DNA of 64,000 bases, taken from the NCBI RefSeq assembly GCF_024343775.1, contig NZ_RJUF01000014.1, positions 19,729-83,728 on the forward strand, read 5' to 3'. The notes below the pieces were generated by a model, which was not told the origin of the DNA, did no database searches, and worked only from the letters and a program-made list of their open reading frames with translations. This DNA comes from Lacihabitans soyangensis (GTDB lineage Bacteria > Bacteroidota > Bacteroidia > Cytophagales > Spirosomataceae). The translations under genes and the position numbers were made by a program. Of this stretch, positions 12,601 through 20,681 are shown piece after piece. Within the stretch, counting starts at the first letter, position 1, and every line of letters starts with the position of its first letter.

Positions 12601-12820
12601 AAATCAAAGAACCTGAGACTTCACTTTCCGATATCTCCTTCAATGCCTTCAAAATCCGCACTTTCATTTCGTTGGCGGCGTCGTTGGTAAAGGTTATGGC
12701 CAATATGCGTTGAAAATAGCGAGGATCTTCTTCTTTCAAAACCATTTTCAAATATTCCTTGGTCAGAGTAAAAGTTTTACCAGAACCTGCAGAAGAACCA
12801 TAAATTTTAAAAAGCGACAT
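9626..12820 (-). CDS. UvrD/AddA-type helicase fused to a PD-(D/E)XK nuclease
   Basis: The 1064-residue protein begins MSLFKIYGSSAGSGKTFTLT with a Walker A motif of superfamily 1 helicases. Later motifs include TFTNDAANEMKVRI (Ia), LLIDEFQDTS (II), GDPKQAIYKWRGG (III), SLNVNYRSK (IV), TSIHKSKGLEYPVV (V) and YVALTRPVDRLYI (VI). The last 200 residues hold a RecB-like nuclease: GNLIHAAFE, RPDRIVF and VDYKAG. This is the AddA/RecB plan used to resect double-strand breaks. I chose the ATG at 12820 over one at 12871 because a promoter-like TTTG-N17-TAACTTTG lies between them and because the shorter start sits right at the Walker A strand. No AddB partner is nearby. Confidence 0.9.
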   Translation of the reverse strand: MSLFKIYGSSAGSGKTFTLTKEYLKMVLKEEDPRYFQRILAITFTNDAANEMKVRILKALKEISESEVSGSLIFGIIADELPAVSVETLKSRGVSIYNEILHEYNDFAVKTIDSFVNQIVSSFTFDLDLPFNYEINLDQTQILSEAVDNLLEKIGKNQDLSQLLLDFALNKIEEDKSWNTLIDEINQFGKNIFENEGSYLIEKNLDLTLSDIKKIRGQIIAYHKNTLNRIQELAQSGLDLIFRNGLGFDDFLYGKGGVFGFYEKLASYPEDLFYSDLPYPKSRHVSAFEEGKWYKKGATNGASIDNISQDLTNIAKDVLSLKSDKYYILKEVNKNLLKIPLLVMIKEEMDIIKSDRNEVFLFEFNKKILDIVVKEPVPFIYERIGEKYDHLLIDEFQDTSNMQFFNLLPLIDNAISKNKANLIVGDPKQAIYKWRGGNIQLMIDLIKKNVEGLKANIESGEGQHFQIENVAFSGSVESLNVNYRSKSEIIGFNNTFFESVIAQNQSEFPLVANVFSDYFQNLPAVPNQGGFVGLEFVEKEAEPILEKILSQIHQILVDGYKPGEIAILVRKNSQGSEIADFLQKQGFEINSVDSLKIWKNLEVSFLISALKFLHQPDNTFARFEFLQFYGLLNPKVLENLDIKEVCVGSLSLFLEIFKIEEKSLFEKDFYSVTEYLIEKFDLLKNQNSINYIFTFLDVELQFLHKKSKNLSDFLVYWEQKKEKLSINNKSENAITVTSIHKSKGLEYPVVIMPYLTWDTKPKPGSELWMDLSALDYSELLSETKSLQAAPLSFGLRKHVSFGLEILEKQTELIFIENLNMLYVALTRPVDRLYIWCHYKPKKDGWSLDGLGNAFKAFLEQKGIFNSGQFSYKFGEESIKTSKTKLKEDDVVFDVSFQKIFEKTYHLKLKTESDFKSIEREQKITLGNLIHAAFELIKTKDDVDFAINKLMADGFLTEDLRTLIEQKIKQVLENDEISFLFSDKALVKNEIEILSKGNNVQRPDRIVFVQDKVFVVDYKAGEKSEKHKSQIQTYGKSLQQMGYKNIQLIIIYLEPFEIVKIPLPF

Positions 12821-12843
12821 AAATGTGTTTTTAGAGAAAGAAT

Positions 12844-12872
12844 CAAAGTTACAAAATAAACCCAGACTCAAA
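12844..12872 (-). promoter_or_regulatory. Promoter of the helicase-nuclease gene
   Basis: On the minus strand TTTG (12869-12872), 17 bases, then TAACTTTG (12844-12851). Both elements match the Bacteroidota consensus, and transcription would begin between the two candidate start codons, which argues for the start at 12820. Confidence 0.6.
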
Positions 12873-12977
12873 TCAAATTAGATTTCGGTTAAAACAAAAC
12901 GACCATTTTAGGGGTATTAGTAACGAATAAATCCGTTTAACCTTACCGAATTCAAACCTTTTTCCTTATTTTGACTC

Positions 12978-12985
12978 TATATTTG
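12978..12985 (+). promoter_or_regulatory. -7 box upstream of the TonB-dependent receptor gene
   Basis: TATATTTG matches TAnnTTTG exactly and ends 26 bp before the preferred ATG. No convincing -33 element is present at 17-23 bases. Confidence 0.4.
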
Positions 12986-13011
12986 TGTCGAAAAAAAATT
13001 CATTATTCATT

Positions 13012-15285
13012 ATGAAATATTTGTACTTACTTCTTTCTCTAATATCGATTTCAACTTTGGCTCAAAAAGCACAAAACATCAGAATAAACATAAAAGACCA
13101 AAATACCAAAGCTCCAATTTCGGGAGCTACAGTACTAGTTAAAAACACAGTATTGTCGGGTGTGGCGAATGAAAAAGGAGAAGTACTTATTGAAAACGTT
13201 ACGATTGGACGTCATGAGATAGAAATCACATCTGTTGGATACACCAAGTTGATATTAAAGGAGTTAATACTTGAGAACGCAAAAGAAATCGTACTAGATT
13301 TGGAAATGCAAGCAAGTAGCAAAACCCTTGACCAAGTTGTTATTACGGCCGCCACACCCAACATGTCGAAGGCAATTACTAGCCTGAATACTATTACCTT
13401 TGAGCAAATAATGCGTTTTCCGGCTACATTTTTTGACCCTGCTCGACTAGCCTTTTCATTTGCGGGAGTGGCCAATACCAACGACCAAGCCAACGGCATG
13501 TCTATCAGAGGTAATACCCCTGAAAGTATGCAGTGGAAACTGGAGGGCGTTGAAATAGTAAATCCCAACCACCTGAGCAATGCCGGGACTTTCTCCGATC
13601 AACCTACACAAACAGGTGGGGGCACAAATATTTTGTCGGCTCAAATGCTCGGACATATGAACTTCCTAACTGGAGCATTTCCAGCCGAATATGGCAATAC
13701 CCTAGCAGGTGTAATGGACATGACCTACAGAGTGGGCAACAACAAAAAGTTTCAACATACTGCCCAAATTGGACTCATCGGTGTCGATTTATCCGCTGAA
13801 GGGCCGCTGAATAAGACCAAAGGAAGTAGCTATTTGTTCAATTACAGGTATTCATTCACCGGTTTATTAGGCTTGATGGGAGTAGATTTTGGTGGTGAAA
13901 GTATCAAATTTCAAGACTTGGCTTTCAATTTCAACTTCCCTACTCGCCGCTTGGGTACGTTTATGTTTTTTGGTATGGGAGGCAATTCTTCCAACCAATT
14001 TGTACCAAACAGCGACAAAACCTTGTGGGAATCTGAAAAGGACTTTAATAACATAGACTTCTATAGCAGAATGGGCGTGGCGGGCCTCAAACATAGCCTA
14101 AAACTTTCTGAAAACTGGAATTTAAAGACGGTAATTGCCAACTCAGGACTAGAAAACTTAAGGGATGCTTACAAAACCAATCCAATATTTAATATCAACT
14201 ACACCTATCAGGCCCGCAATATCCTCGGCTTTTCGAGTATTTTGAGTGGGAATTTGAATCGAAAATTTGCATTAAAAACTGGTTTAAACATTAATCAATA
14301 TTTCAACGAGTTCAACTTTAAGAACAACGGAGATTCTTTCTATAGTTTTAGTGGTTTAATGGTTCAACCTTTCGTACGAATTACTAATAACGAAAAAACT
14401 AGACTTAGCTATAATGCTGGTTTAGTAATACCACATTATACTTTGAGTCAAAAAACCTATTTGGAACCAAGACTTGGGTTGGCCTATGATGTAAGCAGTA
14501 AATTTAGCTTAAAAGCGTCCTACGGACTCCACAGCTACGAGTCTTCTAATCAAAACGCCTATGCCTTGCCGTACAGACCGATTCGTGCACATCACTTCAA
14601 CCTAGGTTATCAATATCAATTATCTGAAAATCAGGAACTTTTTGGTGAAATTTTCTACCAGAACCTGTTCAATACGCCGGTTTCGAATAATCAATATTTG
14701 TCGGTTTTGAATGGATATGAAAACACAGTGGTGGAACTTTCGACCGATGCCAGCAACCTCAACAATCAAGGAAGAAACTACGGTATAGAACTTAACTACC
14801 GAAAATACTTGAGCAAGGGTCTTTTTGCATTGATAAATACCACCCTTTACAAAGCCGAATTCTTGGCTTTTGACAAAAAATATTATCAGACCAGATTCAG
14901 TGGAAACCACATTGTGAACTTGACGATTGGTAAGGAGTGGTCAAAATCTCCCGGAAAATTCATTGGACTGAACACTAGAATAGCTTGGCTAGGAGGTTTT
15001 AGAAATTACGAAATACTTGAGGCAGCTTCCATTGTGTCGAAAAGTACCATTTATAATTATTCTAAACCATTAATAGAAAAAAATCCGAACTATTTCAGGC
15101 CGGATTTGAGAGTATATTTCAAGAAATCAAAGGAAAAATTCTCCAGAACCGTGTCTATCGACATACAGAATTTCAATGGACAGAAAAACCTAGCTTACCA
15201 ATATTATGATGCTTTGTTGGAGAAAGTCACTCCGAAATACCAACTGGGAATGATTCCGATGCTGAATTACAGAATAGAGTTTTAA
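13012..15285 (+). CDS. TonB-dependent outer-membrane receptor with N-terminal CarboxypepD-like domain
   Basis: The frame is open from a GTG at 12985, but the ATG at 13012 starts a signal peptide (MKYLYLLLSLISISTLAQ) and follows a -7 box, so I use it (757 residues). After the signal comes a carboxypeptidase-regulatory-like fold (about 20-105, IRINIKDQNTKAPISGATV), then a plug domain (about 110-230, with MSIRGNTPESMQWKLEGVEI and FPAEYGNTLAGVMDM), then a 22-strand-type barrel ending in an aromatic residue (MLNYRIEF). It imports a large or scarce ligand using TonB energy. It lacks the SusC length and has no SusD partner. The ligand is unknown. Confidence 0.88.
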   Translation: MKYLYLLLSLISISTLAQKAQNIRINIKDQNTKAPISGATVLVKNTVLSGVANEKGEVLIENVTIGRHEIEITSVGYTKLILKELILENAKEIVLDLEMQASSKTLDQVVITAATPNMSKAITSLNTITFEQIMRFPATFFDPARLAFSFAGVANTNDQANGMSIRGNTPESMQWKLEGVEIVNPNHLSNAGTFSDQPTQTGGGTNILSAQMLGHMNFLTGAFPAEYGNTLAGVMDMTYRVGNNKKFQHTAQIGLIGVDLSAEGPLNKTKGSSYLFNYRYSFTGLLGLMGVDFGGESIKFQDLAFNFNFPTRRLGTFMFFGMGGNSSNQFVPNSDKTLWESEKDFNNIDFYSRMGVAGLKHSLKLSENWNLKTVIANSGLENLRDAYKTNPIFNINYTYQARNILGFSSILSGNLNRKFALKTGLNINQYFNEFNFKNNGDSFYSFSGLMVQPFVRITNNEKTRLSYNAGLVIPHYTLSQKTYLEPRLGLAYDVSSKFSLKASYGLHSYESSNQNAYALPYRPIRAHHFNLGYQYQLSENQELFGEIFYQNLFNTPVSNNQYLSVLNGYENTVVELSTDASNLNNQGRNYGIELNYRKYLSKGLFALINTTLYKAEFLAFDKKYYQTRFSGNHIVNLTIGKEWSKSPGKFIGLNTRIAWLGGFRNYEILEAASIVSKSTIYNYSKPLIEKNPNYFRPDLRVYFKKSKEKFSRTVSIDIQNFNGQKNLAYQYYDALLEKVTPKYQLGMIPMLNYRIEF

Positions 15286-15286
15286 C

Positions 15287-15316
15287 AGTGGAGAGAACTT
15301 ATTGTTTCTCTCCATT
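15287..15316. terminator. Hairpin between convergent genes, spanning a stop codon
   Basis: An 11-bp stem (15287-15297 with 15306-15316, one G-U pair) has an eight-base loop that contains most of the stop codon of the minus-strand gene. Neither side has a good U tract, so this may be a weak two-way terminator or only an mRNA 3' end stabiliser. Confidence 0.45.
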
Positions 15317-15883
15317 CATTACCATGTCCTGAACTTTCAAGATTACTTTTGAGACTTTTCCAGCCGAATCTCTTATAAACTCAACAGAACCATCATAGCC
15401 TACCACGTTAAAAATATCTTTTTTATCGGTAGATTTAAGAACCGCAGAACCTTGATCTGTTTCTCCAAATAGCTCACCATCCTTCAAAGAAACAGTCATC
15501 GAAGCCACCGCACTGTCGTCTGCGAATTTATACTTGCCTAGATATTCGGCCTTCGCATCACTTTGCTTGGTTCCTTTCAACTCAGACCCTTGCACTTTCA
15601 CCGTTAAAGAAACTACTTGGCCGCTACCGTCTCGATTAAACACCAAAACAGCATTGTTGTTGGGTTCGGTAAATTCATCTTTGTTTTTTGAAGGAAAAAT
15701 TTCACCCTTGCCTACTCCCTCTGCTTCTGCAAATAGCGTAGAACCTTCTACACTTATGATAATTTTTTCAAACGGGGCCCCATCAAACTTAAATGCCCCT
15801 GCATAGTCCAACAAATTGCCGTTTTGAGCACTCACAAACAAAGGAAAAGTTAGGAAAAGAACAATTACAAATAGTTTTTTCAT
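15299..15883 (-). CDS. Small secreted protein made of two related beta-rich repeats
   Basis: The 194-residue product has a signal peptide (MKKLFVIVLFLTFPLFVSAQ). The mature part is two copies of an about 80-residue unit, roughly 28-112 and 113-194. Both run Y/FKF..., V(S/K)(L/V)..G.LF.E..., a Lys/Asp turn, a V.F.RD..G.V phrase and a final ...MNGEKQ/LKGTKQ. The pattern resembles the DUF3471-type beta domain often found after serine hydrolase domains, here without the enzyme. It probably sits in the periplasm or at the surface as a binding protein. I do not recognise a specific function. Confidence 0.7.
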   Translation of the reverse strand: MKKLFVIVLFLTFPLFVSAQNGNLLDYAGAFKFDGAPFEKIIISVEGSTLFAEAEGVGKGEIFPSKNKDEFTEPNNNAVLVFNRDGSGQVVSLTVKVQGSELKGTKQSDAKAEYLGKYKFADDSAVASMTVSLKDGELFGETDQGSAVLKSTDKKDIFNVVGYDGSVEFIRDSAGKVSKVILKVQDMVMNGEKQ

Positions 15884-15958
15884 CTTTTTGAAGTATTAAT
15901 ATTTAAGGTTTTTAGATAATTTATCCAAATTTAGATTTTTGGTTTATTTAAATCTGAT

Positions 15959-15993
15959 TTTGGGAAGAAAAATTTTTAAAAAGCATAATTTTG
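15959..15993 (+). promoter_or_regulatory. Promoter of metF
   Basis: TTTG (15959-15962), 23 bases, then TAATTTTG (15986-15993), within the TTG-N17-23-TAnnTTTG pattern. The ATG at 16018 is 24 bp beyond, giving a short leader; the alternative TTG start at 15991 would overlap the -7 box. Confidence 0.5.
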
Positions 15994-16017
15994 TGTGTAA
16001 ATCAATCAAATTCAAGA

Positions 16018-16977
16018 ATGCCGAAGGTTGTAGAACACTTAGCCAAAGTAAATGACAAACCCGTATTTTCTATTGAAATTATACCACCGGCAAAAGGTGG
16101 GAAAATAGATGAATTGCTTAACGACATAGCACCTATGATGGAAATCAAACCTCCATTTATAGATGTTACCTATCACAGAGAAGAGTACATATCGGTTAAG
16201 TCCGATGATGGCACTACGAAAGAAATTAAAACGCGAAAAAGACCGGGAACCGTCGGAATTTGCTCAGCTATCATGCATAAATTCGATGTAGATGCTGTGC
16301 CGCACGTGTTATGTGGTGGTTTTACCAAAGATGACACTGAGGATTTATTGATAGATTTGAATTATTTGGGAATAGAAAACGTAATGGCACTCAGAGGCGA
16401 CCACGCCAAGCCGTTTAGTACTTTCAAACCCAAAACAGACGGACATGCTTATGCAGCTGAGCTAATAACTCAAATAAACGACATGAATCATGGAAAATAT
16501 TTACATGAGGATGCCGAATACTTATCCAAAAGCAATTTCTGCATCGGGGCAGCCGCTTATCCTGAGAAACATTTCGAGGCAGAGTCACATGAAATCGATT
16601 TTGACCATTTAAGAGCCAAAGTGGACGCAGGTGCTGAATATCTGGTAACACAGATGTTTTTCGACAATCAAAAATATTTTGATTTCGTAAACAAATGTCG
16701 AGAAAACGGAATTCAAATACCTATTATTCCAGGTTTGAAAATCCTTTCGACTAAAAAACAACTGGATATTCTTCCCAAATTGTTCTATTTAGAAATGCCC
16801 TCAGAGTTCGATAGTGCCGTGAGGCAAGCCAAAGACGATAAAGACGCCAGAGCGATTGGAATTGAATGGTGTATAGCTCAGTGTAGAGAATTGATGAAAT
16901 TCGGAGTGCCAGCACTTCATTTTTACACCATGAGTAAATCAACCACCACGATGGCTGTAGCCAAAGAAATATTTTAA
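16018..16977 (+). CDS. metF: Methylenetetrahydrofolate reductase
   Basis: The 319-residue flavoenzyme reduces 5,10-methylene- to 5-methyltetrahydrofolate, the methyl donor for methionine synthesis. The TIM-barrel start FSIEIIPPAKGG holds the catalytic Glu. LGIENVMALRGDHAKP is the FAD and folate strand, FCIGAAAYPEKH and GAEYLVTQMFFDNQKYFDF are further family blocks, and PALHFYTM is near the C-terminus. I use the ATG at 16018 (MPKVVEHLAKV), not the upstream TTG, because the latter lies in the promoter. Length is normal. It converges on the FKBP gene across a shared terminator. Confidence 0.95.
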   Translation: MPKVVEHLAKVNDKPVFSIEIIPPAKGGKIDELLNDIAPMMEIKPPFIDVTYHREEYISVKSDDGTTKEIKTRKRPGTVGICSAIMHKFDVDAVPHVLCGGFTKDDTEDLLIDLNYLGIENVMALRGDHAKPFSTFKPKTDGHAYAAELITQINDMNHGKYLHEDAEYLSKSNFCIGAAAYPEKHFEAESHEIDFDHLRAKVDAGAEYLVTQMFFDNQKYFDFVNKCRENGIQIPIIPGLKILSTKKQLDILPKLFYLEMPSEFDSAVRQAKDDKDARAIGIEWCIAQCRELMKFGVPALHFYTMSKSTTTMAVAKEIF

Positions 16978-17000
16978 GGAAATCAAAAACTGAAATACAA

Positions 17001-17031
17001 AAAAAGGAGTCTTTCGACTCCTTTCTTTTAT
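17001..17031. terminator. Bidirectional terminator between metF and the FKBP gene
   Basis: AAAGGAGTC and GACTCCTTT pair around a TTTC loop (17003-17024), with an A run before and a T-rich run after, so it can serve both convergent genes. Confidence 0.8.
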
Positions 17032-17048
17032 AAGATTCAACTTAAAAT

Positions 17049-17507
17049 TTATTTGATATCTTCAAATTCAACCTCAAGATTGCTTCCGTCTTTGATAGAA
17101 ACAAGTTCCAAAGCAAAGTTAAGCTCTTGACCGGCCAGAGGATGATTGGCATCCATCAACACATAATCTTCGGCTATTTCTCTGATTATTACAGGAATGG
17201 CTTGTTGACCATCATGCATGTTCAAAGTTCCTCCAACTTCTAGAGGCACATCACCAGGAATCCCTGCTTTGTCAAACTTAAATATCATCTGCTCATTAGC
17301 AGGGCCATACGCTTCCTCAACACCGATATGTATGTCTTTTTTTTCGCCGATGGCCATGCCCATTACGCCGTCATCAAAACCTTTGATAACCATTCCACTT
17401 CCAACTTCGAACTCCAACGGCTCTCTTCCTTCCGATGAATCAAATATAGTTCCGTCATTTAAAGTCCCTTTATAATGAAGTGAAACGATATCCCCTACTT
17501 TTACCAT
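17049..17507 (-). CDS. FKBP-type peptidyl-prolyl isomerase, SlyD-like
   Basis: The 152-residue protein has the SlyD layout: a split FKBP domain (GDIVSLHYKGTLNDGTIFDSS at 6-26; IKGFDDGVMGMAIGEKK) with an inserted IF chaperone domain in the middle (about 70-125, AYGPANEQMIFKF... to ...DANHPLAGQELNFALEL). It lacks the His/Cys-rich metal tail of E. coli SlyD. It likely catalyses proline isomerisation and assists folding in the cytoplasm, as no signal peptide is seen. It starts 19 bp after proS and is probably cotranscribed with it. Confidence 0.9.
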   Translation of the reverse strand: MVKVGDIVSLHYKGTLNDGTIFDSSEGREPLEFEVGSGMVIKGFDDGVMGMAIGEKKDIHIGVEEAYGPANEQMIFKFDKAGIPGDVPLEVGGTLNMHDGQQAIPVIIREIAEDYVLMDANHPLAGQELNFALELVSIKDGSNLEVEFEDIK

Positions 17508-17526
17508 TTTTATATTTATTTACTTG

Positions 17527-18999
17527 TTAATATGCTCTTGCAAAAATCACTCTTCCTTCTGAAGGTTTGCCTGTTAATACACAAACACCAGCTTCTGATT
17601 TACTATTTAATGGAATACATCTAATCGTAGCCTTGGTCAATTCTTTAATTTTCTCCTCAGTTTCTGAAGTTCCGTCCCAATGAGCCATCAGGAAACCACC
17701 TTCTTCAATTTTGGCCGTAAACTCGTCCCAAGTATTCACTTCGAAAGTGTTTTCCGTTCTGAAATCAAGTGCTTTTTTATAGATATTTTCCTGAATATCA
17801 TTCAGTAAGTTTTCAAGATATTGAGCAATTCCCTCAATCGAAACAATTTCTTTTGAAAGGTTATCCCGCCTTGCCACCTCTACTGTACCACTTTCTAAGT
17901 CTCTCATCCCTACCGCCACTCTCACTGGTACACCTTTTAGCTCATATTCGGCAAATTTCCAACCTGGTCTGGCTTGGTCATCTTTGTCAAATTTCACTGA
18001 AATCCCTTTTGATTTCAATTCTTTCAATATAGGATTTATTTTTTCAGAAATTTGCTCCAGTTGTTCGTCGCCTTTGAAAATCGGAACTATAACTACCTGA
18101 ATTGGAGCCAATTTCGGAGGCAAAACTAAGCCCAAATCATCTGAGTGAGCCATTATCAAGGCACCCATCAAACGAGTACTTACACCCCAAGAAGTTCCCC
18201 AAACATATTCTAAAGCACCAGATTTGTCTTGGAATTTCACATCAAAAGCTTTGGCGAAATTTTGACCCAAAAAATGTGAAGTACCAGCCTGAAGTGCTTT
18301 TCCGTCCTGCATCATGGCTTCAATACACAGCGTATCCTCGGCACCAGCAAAACGTTCATTGGCCGTTTTCTGACCTTTAACCACTGGTAGTGCCATCCAT
18401 TCCTCCGCAAAAGTGGCATAAACATCTAACATCCTTGCTGTTTCTTCTTCGGCCTCTACTTTGGTAGCATGAGCTGTGTGACCTTCTTGCCACAAAAACT
18501 CGGCGGTTCTTAAAAATATACGGGTACGCATCTCCCAACGCACTACATTGGCCCACTGATTTATGAGTAATGGTAGGTCTCTGTAAGACTGTATCCAGCT
18601 TTTATAAGTATTCCAAATAACTGTTTCTGAGGTAGGTCTAACTATCAATTCCTCCTCTAGTTTTGCATCTGGGTCAACAATTACACCGTTGCCGTTAGGA
18701 TCATTTATTAGTCTGTAATGAGTAACTACGGCACATTCTTTCGCAAAACCTTCCACGTGTGAGGCTTCTTTTGACAAGAAAGATTTCGGAATAAATAACG
18801 GAAAATAGGCATTGCTATGACCAGTTTCTTTGAACATGTCGTCCAATGCTCTTTGCATTTTTTCCCAAATTGAAAACCCATACGGTTTAATCACCATACA
18901 CCCTCTTACTGCCGAGTTTTCGGCCAAATCTGCTTTTTTAACGAGTTCGTTGTACCACTCTGAATAATTCTCACTACGTTTAGGAAGACCTTTAGACAT
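17527..18999 (-). CDS. proS: Prolyl-tRNA synthetase, short archaeal/eukaryotic-like type
   Basis: The 490-residue class II synthetase charges tRNA-Pro. It starts [38 protein letters not shown], typical of the ProS type 3 branch without the long editing insertion. Motif 2 ([27 protein letters not shown]) and the motif 3 region ([27 protein letters not shown]) are intact. The anticodon-binding domain (VPIFKG..., about 280-380) and the C-terminal domain follow, ending in ...FARAY with Tyr last, as is usual in this branch. It leads a likely two-gene unit with the FKBP gene. Confidence 0.96.
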   Translation of the reverse strand: MSKGLPKRSENYSEWYNELVKKADLAENSAVRGCMVIKPYGFSIWEKMQRALDDMFKETGHSNAYFPLFIPKSFLSKEASHVEGFAKECAVVTHYRLINDPNGNGVIVDPDAKLEEELIVRPTSETVIWNTYKSWIQSYRDLPLLINQWANVVRWEMRTRIFLRTAEFLWQEGHTAHATKVEAEEETARMLDVYATFAEEWMALPVVKGQKTANERFAGAEDTLCIEAMMQDGKALQAGTSHFLGQNFAKAFDVKFQDKSGALEYVWGTSWGVSTRLMGALIMAHSDDLGLVLPPKLAPIQVVIVPIFKGDEQLEQISEKINPILKELKSKGISVKFDKDDQARPGWKFAEYELKGVPVRVAVGMRDLESGTVEVARRDNLSKEIVSIEGIAQYLENLLNDIQENIYKKALDFRTENTFEVNTWDEFTAKIEEGGFLMAHWDGTSETEEKIKELTKATIRCIPLNSKSEAGVCVLTGKPSEGRVIFARAY

Positions 19000-19170
19000 T
19001 TTTCAAGTATAGTTTTAATATAAGAAGTAAAAATTGCATTTTACTTATAAAAACTTTTGTTAATTATTTTGTTAACAATAGCCATTAAGGTTGCAAAGAT
19101 AAGTTTTAATATTATTTTTGTAATGAAATATTTCACTAAGAATGTTTCAAAAAATATAAAAGCCGATGAC

Positions 19171-19198
19171 GCAACCTTTTGGGGTATTTGAGCGTCTA
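19171..19198 (+). promoter_or_regulatory. Candidate ECF-sigma promoter
   Basis: GCAACC (19171-19176) and CGTCTA (19193-19198) are separated by exactly 16 bases. An AAC-type -35 and a CGTC-type -10 at this distance are the hallmark of extracytoplasmic-function sigma promoters, and they are unlike the TAnnTTTG boxes elsewhere in this window. The downstream ATG at 19239 is 40 bp further, giving a short leader. Confidence 0.6.
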
Positions 19199-19238
19199 AG
19201 TATATATGATTAGGTACACCTTTTTATCTAAAAAAATT

Positions 19239-20591
19239 ATGAAACTTAAAAATTCAGTTTTGTTATTGGGAGCCAGCATTTTCATTGCTTCTTGTACAAA
19301 CAAATCCCTTCCAACCAGTGGAGAGACTGATGACATGTATGCAACTTCTGCTGATGCTGCACCTGCTCCTATTGTGGCCTCTTCTAATGCTCCATTTAAT
19401 AAAAACAATGGTGTAAATACCCAGCAATTACCTTACGAAGATGAGTATGACAGAATGGATAGCGGGAATCAGGCGGAATCCACTGACGATTATTACAGCG
19501 AGGATTACATAACTTCGCGTGATTTCAAAAGAAAATCTAGTCCAAACCCTGGATATTCAGACGGTTATAGTGATGGATATAGCCAAGGATGGTTAGATAA
19601 CTCTTGGAGCCAGCCGATTGCAATGGGATGGAACTCGCCCTTTAATAGATTTGGATTTAATTCCTTTTCTCCATTTAACTCAGGCGTATTTTTGTCATAC
19701 GGATTTGGTGGTGGTTGGAATTCTTGGAATAGATTCTCGCCTTGGGGTTTCAACTCTTGGAACAATCCTTGGATGATGGACTCTTGGGCTTTCAATTCAT
19801 GGGGATACAGTCCTTGGGGATTCAATAGCTTCTATTCACCTTGGGGATTCAATAGCTTCTATTCACCATGGGGCTACAATAGCTTCAATTCTCCATGGGG
19901 TTTCAACGACTTTTATGGCAATGGTTTCTACAACAATTACAGACCTTACTATAACAACCAGGCTATTATTTCCCAAAACTCCTACAGGAATGGGTCTAGA
20001 ACTTATGGTGCTAGGGAAACCGGAAGAAACTCTTCTAATTACAATGACAGATTTGTAAATACCAATAAACCTGCTGCGACCGCTTCAAGTGGAAGAACAT
20101 CAAGCTCGGTGAGAAACTCTGGAAATACAAGCACTGCAAATGGAGAAAGAGTTTTGGCAGACAGAAAAAATGGAACTTGGGTAGGCAATACTTCTGGTAA
20201 CAACACCAACAGTAGTAACCGAACCACTTACTCTAACTCAAGATCTAGTAGTGGTGCTACAGATTCTTACAATCCAAGCTCAAGAAGACCTGCAAGTTAT
20301 GATTCTTACAACAGGTCGAGCAACTCAGGATCAAGTAGCTATAGCTCAAGAAGTGCCAATACCAATAGTACTGCTCAAGGTAATACCTACACGCGTTCTT
20401 CTTCTAGCAGATCATCAGCGAACAATAACTATAGTTCTCCAAGTTATGATCGAGGATCTTCTTATTCTTCACCTAGTAGCGGTAACTCAAGTTATAGCTC
20501 GGGATCAAGTTCAAGAGGAAGTAGCAGCAGTGGTGGCTCATCTTCTGGTGGTTCTAGCTCAGGTGGTGGATCTTCAAGAGGACCAAGATAA
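19239..20591 (+). CDS. Low-complexity surface lipoprotein with W/F/N-rich repeats and a Ser/Gly tail
   Basis: I use the ATG at 19239 rather than one at 19206, since it opens a lipoprotein signal (MKLKNSVLLLGASIFIASC, lipobox Cys near residue 19). Of 450 residues, about 20-105 are acidic and polar. About 115-240 are repeats of the form S/N-P-W-G-F/Y-N-S-F/W, including four tandem 9-residue units. The rest is Ser, Asn, Gly and Arg-rich, ending in SSGG repeats and RGPR. There is no enzymatic motif. Such sequences are flexible and probably form a surface or envelope stress-related coat. An ECF-like promoter precedes it. The function is unknown. Confidence 0.7.
   Translation: MKLKNSVLLLGASIFIASCTNKSLPTSGETDDMYATSADAAPAPIVASSNAPFNKNNGVNTQQLPYEDEYDRMDSGNQAESTDDYYSEDYITSRDFKRKSSPNPGYSDGYSDGYSQGWLDNSWSQPIAMGWNSPFNRFGFNSFSPFNSGVFLSYGFGGGWNSWNRFSPWGFNSWNNPWMMDSWAFNSWGYSPWGFNSFYSPWGFNSFYSPWGYNSFNSPWGFNDFYGNGFYNNYRPYYNNQAIISQNSYRNGSRTYGARETGRNSSNYNDRFVNTNKPAATASSGRTSSSVRNSGNTSTANGERVLADRKNGTWVGNTSGNNTNSSNRTTYSNSRSSSGATDSYNPSSRRPASYDSYNRSSNSGSSSYSSRSANTNSTAQGNTYTRSSSSRSSANNNYSSPSYDRGSSYSSPSSGNSSYSSGSSSRGSSSSGGSSSGGSSSGGGSSRGPR
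19809..19916 (+). repeat. Four tandem 27-bp coding repeats
   Basis: Units begin at 19809, 19836, 19863 and 19890 and encode SPWGFNSFY, SPWGFNSFY, SPWGYNSFN and SPWGFNDFY. The first two are nearly identical at the DNA level, so recent duplication and copy-number change are plausible. Confidence 0.85.
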
Positions 20592-20617
20592 TTTTTAATT
20601 AAAAACTCAATTTTATA

Positions 20618-20657
20618 CCCCGCTAATAAACCAATTGTTGTTGGCGGGGATTTTTTT
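20618..20657 (+). terminator. Terminator of the low-complexity lipoprotein gene
   Basis: CCCCGCTAA (20618-20626) pairs with TTGGCGGGG (20641-20649, one G-U pair), followed by A and seven T residues. It lies 26 bp past the stop. Confidence 0.75.
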
Positions 20658-20681
20658 ATCCTTTTTTTAAAATATAACACT

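Noticed and set aside
12821..12871. Upstream start of the helicase-nuclease gene
   Set aside because: A TTTG-N17-TAACTTTG promoter covers this stretch, so it is unlikely to be translated.
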